The position numbers and the translations under genes were made by a program. Positions 1 through 6,032 of a stretch of 11,098 bases of DNA are shown here, piece after piece. Source of the stretch: an uncultured Clostridium sp. (GTDB lineage Bacteria; Bacillota; Clostridia; Lachnospirales; Lachnospiraceae); assembly GCA_900544905.1 (NCBI GenBank), contig UQXF01000099.1, forward strand, positions 1 to 11,098, in the 5' to 3' direction. How positions within the stretch are numbered: the first letter of the stretch is position 1; each line of letters begins with the position of its first letter. The notes under the pieces were generated by a model that saw nothing but the letters and a program-made list of their open reading frames with translations, did no database searches and was not told the origin of the DNA.

Positions 1-47
1 GAGATGACGTCGAGTCTCGTGGGCTCGGAGATGTGTATAAGAGACAG
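1..47 (+). other. Illumina Nextera adapter (library artefact)
   Basis: This is not genomic DNA. Positions 29-47 are the 19-bp Tn5 mosaic end AGATGTGTATAAGAGACAG, and 14-28 are the Nextera read-2 adapter GTCTCGTGGGCTCGG. The bases before that are an 8-base index and the start of the P7 primer, read in reverse complement. The same sequence appears inverted at the right end. Genuine sequence starts at 48. Confidence 0.98.
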
Positions 48-54
48 CTGTAAA

Positions 55-99
55 TTATCCAAATAATCCAAATTGTTTTTTATTCATTCGTTTTATCAT
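55..99 (-). pseudogene. Broken start of a tandem paralogue of the 139-aa membrane protein
   Basis: Four bases after the stop codon of the 104-523 gene a second ATG opens with MIKRMNKKQ, exactly as that gene does. The frame closes after 14 codons at a TAA (57-55). A shared TTGGATAA string suggests the copy differs by a short deletion (about two bases) that shifts the frame. The remainder is lost at the adapter junction. I read it as the next, damaged member of a tandem gene family. It could instead be a living gene mis-assembled at the contig edge. Confidence 0.5.
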
Positions 100-118
100 T
101 TATCTACCTTACTAAATC
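72..118. repeat. 47-bp direct repeat, copy A (downstream of the 139-aa gene)
   Basis: It matches 496-542 with three mismatches by eye (44 of 47 identical), offset 424 bp. The repeat carries the last codons of one family member (D-L-V-R-stop), a four-base spacer, and the first codons of the next (MIKRMNKKQ). It therefore marks the gene-to-gene junction of a tandem array. Confidence 0.9.
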
Positions 119-523
119 AAGCCAATCGAGTATAAGATAGAGGAGTGCTATGCCAAAAAATAGCGCATAAATCATATCCGTATCCAATACAATCTTTGCT
201 TTTACAAACGAGTTTTGATATACTTCTTTCGGTATTGGCTCTAAGTTCTCTATCAAAACAAATATGGCGTCAATTTGTGTTTCATGTTCCGATAGAAACG
301 GATAGCTATCTATAAAAAATAAATAATACTTGTATAGTGTATCAAATTCATTTTTAAATATATTTCTTTGTTGTAGCAGATTATCTTGTATCTGCGTTAA
401 TTCTTTTTCCTTATCCCAATATTGGATGCCATATTCCTCTATCACATTTTTACGTTGAGTTGCCAACTTAGAATACTTATCCAACGTATCGTACCATTGC
501 TTTTTATTCATACGTTTTATCAT
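104..523 (-). CDS. Unknown 139-aa single-pass membrane protein, member of a tandem array
   Basis: I do not recognise a family. The first two-thirds are charged and likely helical, and rich in K, E and Q (residues 1-75). Near the C-terminus one hydrophobic segment (MIYALFFGIALLYLILDWL, about residues 118-136) should anchor the protein in the membrane, leaving only a few residues beyond it. The start at 523 is preferred because GAGG lies about eight bases upstream; the second Met (residue 5) has no ribosome site. The gene sits between 47-bp direct repeats. Both flanks carry pieces of paralogues: a tail ending DLVR-stop upstream (548-525) and an identical start downstream (99). Tandem small membrane proteins of this kind could be immunity proteins, but no toxin is visible here, so this is only a suggestion. 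Confidence 0.7.
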   Translation of the reverse strand: MIKRMNKKQWYDTLDKYSKLATQRKNVIEEYGIQYWDKEKELTQIQDNLLQQRNIFKNEFDTLYKYYLFFIDSYPFLSEHETQIDAIFVLIENLEPIPKEVYQNSFVKAKIVLDTDMIYALFFGIALLYLILDWLDLVR

Positions 524-542
524 TTATCTACCTCACTAAATC
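496..542. repeat. 47-bp direct repeat, copy B (start of the 139-aa gene)
   Basis: This is the partner of 72-118. It contains the ribosome site and first codons of the 104-523 gene. Just upstream in the minus-strand direction are the last codons of a vanished copy: the frame reads SINKDLVR-stop at 548-525. The presence of DLVR-stop here and at the end of 104-523 shows that the two genes were homologous at their ends. Confidence 0.9.
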
Positions 543-593
543 CTTATTTATTGAATCTCAGTTTAACTAGCCATATATACACTCTGTGAATTT

Positions 594-791
594 TCAAAGT
601 TCTTTTGTTAATATTTTAATCATTTTCATAATTTGTCTCGTTCCAGCCAAACATATGATAGATAAAATCATGTATATGTCAATTATCACTATGTCTACTA
701 CTTGAATATTCGGGCAAAGGTATACTAACGGCAATTCTGTAATGGCTGCAAAAAATACCCATATCATAAAAGTAAGTATATATTTTTTCAT
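594..791 (-). CDS. Small two-helix membrane protein, 65 aa, unknown function
   Basis: The protein begins MKKYILTFMIWVFFAAITEL and has two hydrophobic stretches, about residues 3-25 and 31-50, followed by a basic tail (TRQIMKMIKILTKEL). No family is recognised. The frame is open further upstream to 947, but that extension runs through the stem-loop region. The ATG at 791 has an AAAGGA site at good spacing, so I start here. It lies directly after the candidate oriT and before the tandem array. The high A+T content matches the left flank rather than the central operon. A small membrane immunity-type protein or a holin-like peptide are possible guesses without support from motifs. Confidence 0.55.
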   Translation of the reverse strand: MKKYILTFMIWVFFAAITELPLVYLCPNIQVVDIVIIDIYMILSIICLAGTRQIMKMIKILTKEL

Positions 792-862
792 AAATATCCT
801 TTCCGTCACTCCGACAAATTCAGATTTATTGTTAATATTTATAACAAGATACATAAGAGGGT

Positions 863-1003
863 TTGGGATACCTCCCAAGTATTGAGGTCCAGGGGGAACT
901 CCCTGGCAAGCTGTTTGTGGATGCATGTGTGGCACACTTGTATCCACAAACAGGAAGCTTGCCCCTGAGTGCTACGCACTCCCGGTTTTTTTGAAGAAAA
1001 ACC
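863..1003 (-). other. oriT: Candidate origin of transfer (oriT), MobQ/IncQ-like
   Basis: Five stem-loops lie side by side: TTGGGA/TCCCAA (863-878), CCAGGG/CCCTGG (889-906), a long pair 905-922 with 942-963 that includes a perfect 12-bp CTGTTTGTGGAT arm, GAGTGC/GCACTC (967-981), and GGTTTTT/AAAAACC (984-1003). On the minus strand the last inverted repeat is followed at once by CCGGGAGTGCG. From memory, the RSF1010/R1162 origin has a similar repeat followed by CCGGTAAGTGCG and the nick. This is a close match in order, spacing and core. It would place the nick near 975. No relaxase gene is inside the window, so assignment rests on the sequence pattern alone. Confidence 0.6.
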
Positions 1004-1025
1004 CCTTGGTGAGATTTCCCCGGCA

Positions 1026-2411
1026 TTACATCTCCATTCCCGCAGCCTGTTCCATCTGAGCCATTTCCTCCAATGGTGTTCTGTTCAATACTGTCTCCAG
1101 ATTATTCATCTGTGCCAGGTCTTCTGAATACCTGTCCAGCTTGGGCAGTTCCCGGTAATGTTCCATTTTATTAAAAGCCTGTATAATGTCTTCCGCTGCT
1201 TTTACTCCCTCCGGCGTCCTGCTGGTGCATATCCATATATTCTTTATTCCCGGATATTCTTTGATAAACTCTTTTACCTGCTCTGTATTCCGGTATGCCA
1301 GATAATATTCATCCGGCTCTAATTCAGAGCCAAGCATTTTCTTGTAATTCCTTCTGTATACTTCTCTGTAAGCTTCTATCTCCTCTTTATTATCACATAG
1401 AACCAAAACCTCACATTCCCCTTTGATAAAAAAATCTTGCAGCGGTTGGTCATCAACAGCCTGGTCCTGCTCCGAAACCTGCTGTTCCTGCTTTTTCAGC
1501 TGCTCCTGTTCCCGGATAGCTATCAAATCTTCATTAAAATCCTTATGTACTGGCCGATGCCGGATTACCGTATATTTATCCCCGTATTGTTCCTTAATAC
1601 GAAATGCTGCCATTTCACCTGCCTGGTCATTATCGGTGCATACCCTTATCTTTTCAACATCCGTACGCTCTGTAAGAAACCGTTCCAGTGCCTTGTCAGT
1701 AACACCGCCCAGTGCAACATAGGAATCCTTCATCTGCTTTCCATACAGCTTCTGCAGACTGATATAGGATAGTGCATCAATCGGCGCTTCAAATACATTA
1801 AGTACTCCGGATTTTCCGGATATTGAAAAAGAATATGCCTTCTGGCTGCCCGGTACATCCTGCTTGAAGGTCTTACCCTCCGTATTCGTGGAACGTACCG
1901 AGGCATGCTTTGCCGTACCGTCCTTATCCCTGCCGACAAACACACAGCTTCTCTTTGTATTTTCGTATATATAACCTCTGTCTACCAGTACCTTTAATAT
2001 ACCAGGGTCAATACCTCTAGTCTTCGTGAGGTAGGCAAACATGTGCCTGTATGTATAATTCCTGTCCGGCAAATGGAATTCCTTTGGAGGCTCCGGTTCC
2101 GGCTTCCAGTCCGGAGCATATCGGATGGCTTCCATTTCTTCCCCCAGTAATGTCCTGACTGCTTCTACCCAGGTTTTGTTTTCAAACTCCATACATAAGC
2201 TAATTGCACCACTTCCTCCAGAATCATGGGTTTCCCAATGCCATGTATTTCCTCTTTTATTAAAGTATAGACCACCCTGGCCTTTCGCTTTATACCAGTT
2301 GCCGCTTTTTTCTATTTCCAAACCAACGCTTCTGGCATACTCTACAACATCCACTCTTTTTGCACGGTCAATCTGCTCATCCGAAAATCTTTTTGTACGA
2401 CGTTCTGCCAT
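1026..2411 (-). CDS. DUF3991/Toprim primase-like protein of a conjugative element
   Basis: 461 aa, last gene of the operon. Residues 10-90 resemble the N-terminal primase zinc-binding fold (IDRAKRVDVVEYARSVGL, later GGSGAISLCMEF) but lack the usual Cys/His ligands. DUF3991 follows at about 118-195. A Toprim domain spans about 200-300, with the catalytic-type motifs VFEAPIDALS (207-216) and TDNDQAGE (259-266), and then DFNEDL. A second alpha/beta segment (330-415) is unassigned. The C-terminus ends GMEM after a Glu/Met-rich stretch, a weaker form of the operon's shared tail. The start at 2411 is chosen because AAAGGAGGAAG precedes it; an upstream Met at 2429 would encode the ribosome site. Proteins of this architecture are common on Firmicutes ICEs and are thought to act on transferred DNA. 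Primer synthesis or strand handling in donor or recipient is inferred, not shown. Confidence 0.9.
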   Translation of the reverse strand: MAERRTKRFSDEQIDRAKRVDVVEYARSVGLEIEKSGNWYKAKGQGGLYFNKRGNTWHWETHDSGGSGAISLCMEFENKTWVEAVRTLLGEEMEAIRYAPDWKPEPEPPKEFHLPDRNYTYRHMFAYLTKTRGIDPGILKVLVDRGYIYENTKRSCVFVGRDKDGTAKHASVRSTNTEGKTFKQDVPGSQKAYSFSISGKSGVLNVFEAPIDALSYISLQKLYGKQMKDSYVALGGVTDKALERFLTERTDVEKIRVCTDNDQAGEMAAFRIKEQYGDKYTVIRHRPVHKDFNEDLIAIREQEQLKKQEQQVSEQDQAVDDQPLQDFFIKGECEVLVLCDNKEEIEAYREVYRRNYKKMLGSELEPDEYYLAYRNTEQVKEFIKEYPGIKNIWICTSRTPEGVKAAEDIIQAFNKMEHYRELPKLDRYSEDLAQMNNLETVLNRTPLEEMAQMEQAAGMEM

Positions 2412-2433
2412 AATCTTCCTCCTTTCCACTCAG

Positions 2434-2454
2434 AAAAGGTCCACTGAACCTTTT
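2434..2454. promoter_or_regulatory. Perfect hairpin just upstream of the primase-like gene
   Basis: AAAAGGT and ACCTTTT form a perfect 7-bp stem with a 7-base loop, ending some 10 bases before the ribosome site of the next gene. It could be a second weak terminator, an RNA-processing site or an attenuating structure. The sequence does not decide between them. Confidence 0.35.
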
Positions 2455-2472
2455 CCTCATATACTTGGCAAC

Positions 2473-2501
2473 AAAAAAGCAGCCTGCTCTGTCTCAGCTG
2501 C
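2473..2501 (-). terminator. Candidate intrinsic terminator after the nucleotidase gene
   Basis: In the minus-strand transcript GCAGC and GCTGC pair around a 13-base loop and are followed by six U residues. The structure begins two bases after the nucleotidase stop codon. The stem is short, so partial read-through into the primase-like gene is likely. It would lower expression of the last gene relative to the rest of the operon. Confidence 0.5.
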
Positions 2502-2503
2502 CA

Positions 2504-3133
2504 CTATAATTCAAGCTCCGGTTCTTCCGGTTCTGCCTCTGCCATCATTTCATCAATTACTTTTGCATATTTATTTAACTGGTCCTGCTCGCAGTTTTCT
2601 ATATTCTGCGGCGGTGTATCCTGTATATGCTCGCCTTTTTCAATAATCTTTACCAGGCTCTCTGCCAGGTCTTCCGGCTTCCTCAAAAGGGACAACCGGT
2701 CATGCTGCCAGGTACCCTTTGTATGATTAATACCATTTAACAGCTTGATGCCCCGTGCCGGTGGCTGCCAGTTGTCAAAATTCTTTGTGTAATCATCCAG
2801 CAGATAATCCGTCTCCTTGAGCTGCTCCGGTATCATATCTCTTTTATCCATTTCATATGGAACAAAGATACGGTGTGCTTTATCAATTCCTGGCAGATGC
2901 TCCGATACCCATTCATCCTTTTCAGCCAGCGCATAATCGCTTTCCGTCAGATATTTCGATAACACAAATACCTCTATTTCCGGATGCGTTTCTACAATAT
3001 GGTTGACAGCTCCCACCACATTTTCATATTCTGGAAGATTTCTGTAATATCCTTTCTCAAACAGCTCTTCAAATGTCACTGGCTGCCACAGAGCGCAGGT
3101 TCCATCTAAATCCACAAATAAACGATTTCCCAT
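2504..3133 (-). CDS. HAD-superfamily 5'-nucleotidase (NT5C type) with acidic tail
   Basis: 209 aa. HAD motif I is FVDLDGT at residues 6-12, with the nucleophile Asp8 and general acid Asp10. Motif II is VFVLSK (55-60) and motif IV is LLDDYTKNF (111-119). This pattern fits the 5'(3')-deoxyribonucleotidase family, which removes phosphate from nucleoside monophosphates. The catalytic core ends near residue 165. The last 45 residues are an extra acidic segment finishing IDEMMAEAEPEEPELEL, which resembles the tail of the other operon proteins. AAAGGAGG lies ten bases before the ATG, and this ribosome site merges with the upstream gene's stop codon. Why an element would carry it is open: trimming nucleotide pools in donor or recipient, or cancelling a nucleotide-based defence, are inferences. 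Confidence 0.85.
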   Translation of the reverse strand: MGNRLFVDLDGTCALWQPVTFEELFEKGYYRNLPEYENVVGAVNHIVETHPEIEVFVLSKYLTESDYALAEKDEWVSEHLPGIDKAHRIFVPYEMDKRDMIPEQLKETDYLLDDYTKNFDNWQPPARGIKLLNGINHTKGTWQHDRLSLLRKPEDLAESLVKIIEKGEHIQDTPPQNIENCEQDQLNKYAKVIDEMMAEAEPEEPELEL

Positions 3134-3145
3134 AAATAACCTCCT

Positions 3146-4189
3146 TTACATTTCCAGCTCCATCTCAAAATCCTGTTCCGGAAGCTCTGGCTCCGACATA
3201 ATTTTCTCCACTGTCCTTTTAATTGCCTCTTCCTGTTCTGACAGCTGCTCCTTCCATTTTTCACCATAGACTGCCATTTCATATCTGTCTTCAAATTTCA
3301 TTAAGGAAACCCCTGGCTTTGGTACCGCCATGCCATAATCCCCAAACCATTCCGTTACACGCTGGCTGTCTGGTATATTCTGGCTGTTTTCATACTGGTA
3401 AATGATATCTACCTTTGTCCAGTCAATATCCTTAAGCGGCATTTCATCCATTCCCTCTGTTTTCTTATTCTGCAGGGTTTCCAGCAGCCTTTTCTTATAA
3501 GCTTCCACCTCCTGTGCTGTGCCGCCGCCCATCCTAAAATCAATGGTATCCAGATGCCTGTTTTCGCCCCTGACATCCGCATGGCCTAAATTTACCTGGT
3601 CAAGCTCTGCATGGAAAAATGAGTTATCTTTTATGACGGAATACCTGCCAAAGGATACCTGCTGGAAATAACTCCAGGAAAAGTTATTGGAATCCAGTAC
3701 GGTATCCTTCAGCAAACAGCTTTTGAGATGTGCATGGGTGAAATTGCTGTGTATAATCTGGGAATCCACACTTTCAACGGAAGAAAGGGTTGCCTTTGTA
3801 AAATTTCCATTGATAAAGTCGGAATCCACTATCTTGCATTCACTGATATGTGCCCTTTTAAAATCTGCATTGTGAAAATCCCCCTGGATGCGGAGATTAT
3901 ATATAAACGTATCTGACAGGTCGATATGGGCGCTGCCTGCTATGCGGTTCATATCTGCCTGCCCTATCCTTGGTTTACTCGTAAAAAATTCATTGACTTT
4001 TTTTAGGTCTGCACTGTGTAACAGCTTCTCTGCATCCAGTTCTATTTCTTTTTCAGCATCCTGGTATTTTATAAGCTTGATTTTATTGCCCTCCACCGGA
4101 TTCCATCCGCAGTCCCCATTTGGTCGGATGACAAACATCTGTGGAATTCCATCCTGCATCCGAATGCTGTTTAGTATCTTGTAATCCAT
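3146..4189 (-). CDS. Pentapeptide-repeat protein with C-terminal acidic tail
   Basis: 347 aa. Residues about 85-210 show the pentapeptide rhythm, with a hydrophobic or aromatic residue every fifth position (GDFHNADFKRAHISECKIV, then DSDFINGNFTKATL, HSNFTHAHL and NLGHADV). This predicts a right-handed quadrilateral beta-helix. The first 80 residues and residues 215-320 are separate, unassigned modules. The protein ends IMSEPELPEQDFEMELEM, a variant of the shared tail. TAAGGAGGTG lies nine bases before the ATG. Some pentapeptide proteins (MfpA, Qnr, AlbG) mimic DNA and bind gyrase, so a DNA-mimic anti-defence role beside ArdC is attractive but inferred. Other members of this fold have no such activity. 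Confidence 0.8.
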   Translation of the reverse strand: MDYKILNSIRMQDGIPQMFVIRPNGDCGWNPVEGNKIKLIKYQDAEKEIELDAEKLLHSADLKKVNEFFTSKPRIGQADMNRIAGSAHIDLSDTFIYNLRIQGDFHNADFKRAHISECKIVDSDFINGNFTKATLSSVESVDSQIIHSNFTHAHLKSCLLKDTVLDSNNFSWSYFQQVSFGRYSVIKDNSFFHAELDQVNLGHADVRGENRHLDTIDFRMGGGTAQEVEAYKKRLLETLQNKKTEGMDEMPLKDIDWTKVDIIYQYENSQNIPDSQRVTEWFGDYGMAVPKPGVSLMKFEDRYEMAVYGEKWKEQLSEQEEAIKRTVEKIMSEPELPEQDFEMELEM

Positions 4190-4216
4190 TATGTCAACAC
4201 CTCCTTAATATAAAAT

Positions 4217-4243
4217 GCCGGTACATATATGCTATGTACCGGC
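4217..4243 (-). terminator. Perfect 10-bp hairpin inside the operon
   Basis: GCCGGTACAT and ATGTACCGGC form a perfect stem with a 7-base loop in the 74-bp gap between the 584-aa gene and the pentapeptide gene. On the minus strand it is followed by ATTTTATATT, a poor U-tract. It may be a weak terminator or a stabilising or processing stem that separates expression of the two halves of the operon. Confidence 0.5.
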
Positions 4244-4263
4244 TTGCTTGTTACATTATCCTG

Positions 4264-6018
4264 TTACTGTATCATTTCCCATGTTTCCTCTTCCATCACC
4301 ATTTCCTCATCCATTTCGTATGCTTCCTGCATTACCCGTTCCACAGCCTCCTCTATCGCCTTGCTCTGGCTGCTGCTAACTGTTTCTAACACCTTCTGCT
4401 GGTTAGAGGATGATGCTTTTACCTCCCTGCTCTGGCTGACATTGACTGGTTGTTCTTTGGGCTGGTTATATATTTTTTCTCCTTCAGCCTGTCTTTCTGC
4501 TTTTTTCTGACTAATGCCGACTGCTTGCAGCGCTTTTTCCTGATTAACAGCAGCTGCATTTACTTCCCTTCCCCGGCTGATACTGATTACGTTATCCTCC
4601 TGCTGGTTATTAAGCTCAATGCCTGCGACTTCACAGAGTTCCTCGGCAACCTCTTTTACAGGCTGCTCCAGCTTCTGTTCTGGATTCCGTTCAGCATAGG
4701 CCGCCAGCTCCTGTACATGCCCTTTAATCTGGCTGTCAAGCTCCTTATCCTTATAAGCGGATTCTGGAAGCAATTCTGACTGTACCAGTGTCTCCTCGAT
4801 ATCCTGCACGGCTTCCTCTACCCTGGCATCCCGGATTTGCTCCGGTGTCATTACCTCTCTGCCCTGATAACGTGCCCTCAGCATTTCCGTTATTTGTTCT
4901 ATCTTCTCACTAAGCCATTGCCGGATGTCCTCACACATTTTCTTCAGGGTCTCGCCGAGATTATTCAGCACCATCCTCTGCCGGATAGAATGCATCTGTG
5001 CTGCAGTTAAATGGACATCTTCATAATCCTTTGTATTAAATCCAGCCTGCTGTCCTAAACGCAGTTCCCTCATCTGCTCTGCAGAATAGGATGGATTCAG
5101 ATAATTCTTCATGTCGAGCTTTTTTTCAAAACCTAAGCGGAGTTCATGTATCTGCTCTGCATTATAAAGTGACTGGTCAAGCTTTTCCAAATCCAGCCTG
5201 ACTCCATTTTTATTTCCAATCCGCAGCTCCCGCATATGTTCTGCTGATATAAATGGACTGTTAAATTTTGAAACATCCATTCCTGCTTTCAGGGCAAGTC
5301 GCAGCTCCCTCATCTGCTTTGGATTAAATTCAATATCCCGGTACTGGCTTGTGTCAAGCTTCTGGCTGACGCCCCGCCGGATTTCCTTAAACTGCTCTTT
5401 TGTATACCTCTTCATTTGCTGGCGTTGCTGCTCCAGCTTCTCTGCAGGTGACTGCGGTATATCCTGCTGTTCTGCCTTTTCTTCTGATGCTTCCGGTTGT
5501 CCTTTCTGTCCGGCTTTGCCATTTCCCGAAGCTGTTGTATTCCTGCCGGTCTGTTTCCCCTTTGTATTATCCTTCGACGGTTTCGCCGTCTCTGTCATCT
5601 TCTTTGTTTCATCTGACCTCTTTAAAGCTGCCTGCCTTTTCTGTTCCCGGATACGCTGCTTCTTTTCTATCTCCTCTGGGTCCTTATTCTTATCATACTC
5701 ATAATATTCATCATAAAGCTCTGAAGCTTTCATTTTGATGGAACCCTCTGGATTCTGCCGGGCTACTACCGCTTCCTCCAAAGACGGTCTTCTCACACCA
5801 TCCTGTGCATTCTCATCCCAGATACGAGGCAGCATATCCAGTTCCGTATCTGAATCCCATTCCACTATAAGAGTGCTTTCATCCTCGGAAAGAACCTCGT
5901 CTTCCCCAATCAGCATATAGTATTCCATGTTACTGTTGGGTACCCTTGTTAATATGTTTCCGTCTCTCCGTTCCTCTACAAGGGTCTTTTTGTTAATTGA
6001 AAATTTTGTTTTAGCCAT
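4264..6018 (-). CDS. 584-aa helical-repeat protein of a conjugative element, unknown function
   Basis: The start at 6018 (MAKTKFSINK) follows AGAGGAGGAAG; the frame extends upstream but overlaps the previous gene's tail. Residues 1-110 form a compact acidic module I cannot name. Residues 111-205 are low-complexity K/E/Q. Residues 206-352 hold five units of about 26 residues plus a sixth partial one, consensus SAEQMRELRLG..GLD...Y, a repeat I recognise from large proteins on gut Firmicutes elements. Residues 353-475 look coiled-coil. Two related segments follow at 476-507 and 526-554 (both N...S..REV.A...NQ.K.L..V..SQ.KA), which is an internal duplication. The C-terminus AIEEAVERVMQEAYEMDEE resembles the shared tail but ends WEMIQ. 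It is probably a scaffold or binding protein rather than an enzyme; this is inference. Confidence 0.8.
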   Translation of the reverse strand: MAKTKFSINKKTLVEERRDGNILTRVPNSNMEYYMLIGEDEVLSEDESTLIVEWDSDTELDMLPRIWDENAQDGVRRPSLEEAVVARQNPEGSIKMKASELYDEYYEYDKNKDPEEIEKKQRIREQKRQAALKRSDETKKMTETAKPSKDNTKGKQTGRNTTASGNGKAGQKGQPEASEEKAEQQDIPQSPAEKLEQQRQQMKRYTKEQFKEIRRGVSQKLDTSQYRDIEFNPKQMRELRLALKAGMDVSKFNSPFISAEHMRELRIGNKNGVRLDLEKLDQSLYNAEQIHELRLGFEKKLDMKNYLNPSYSAEQMRELRLGQQAGFNTKDYEDVHLTAAQMHSIRQRMVLNNLGETLKKMCEDIRQWLSEKIEQITEMLRARYQGREVMTPEQIRDARVEEAVQDIEETLVQSELLPESAYKDKELDSQIKGHVQELAAYAERNPEQKLEQPVKEVAEELCEVAGIELNNQQEDNVISISRGREVNAAAVNQEKALQAVGISQKKAERQAEGEKIYNQPKEQPVNVSQSREVKASSSNQQKVLETVSSSQSKAIEEAVERVMQEAYEMDEEMVMEEETWEMIQ

Positions 6019-6032
6019 ATGAACTTCCTCCT

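Noticed and set aside
551..600. Promoter-like TTGAAA and TATATAT strings upstream of the 139-aa gene
   Set aside because: The spacing between the two boxes is only about 12-14 bases, too short for a standard promoter.
792..947. N-terminal extension of the 65-aa membrane protein up to 947
   Set aside because: It reads through the stem-loop region, has no ribosome site and has proline/glycine-rich composition unlike the rest; the ATG at 791 has a good site.
984..1003. Inverted repeat read as the terminator of the cargo operon
   Set aside because: On the minus strand it is followed by CCGGGAGTGCG, not by a U-tract; the IncQ-like nic reading explains it better.
832..1026. 64-aa minus-strand frame across the stem-loop cluster
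   Set aside because: It lies entirely inside the candidate oriT, has no convincing ribosome site and a composition typical of chance frames.
2125..2646. 173-codon plus-strand frame opposite the primase-like and nucleotidase genes
   Set aside because: It is the antisense shadow of two well-supported genes, with Ser/Leu-rich chance composition and no domain.
3106..3294. 62-codon minus-strand frame spanning the pentapeptide and nucleotidase junction
   Set aside because: It is out of frame with both real genes and lacks a ribosome site.
5351..5738. Plus-strand frames of 112-117 codons opposite the 584-aa gene
   Set aside because: They are antisense to a low-complexity coding region; Cys/Ser/Phe-rich composition is the mirror of its Lys/Glu/Gln codons.
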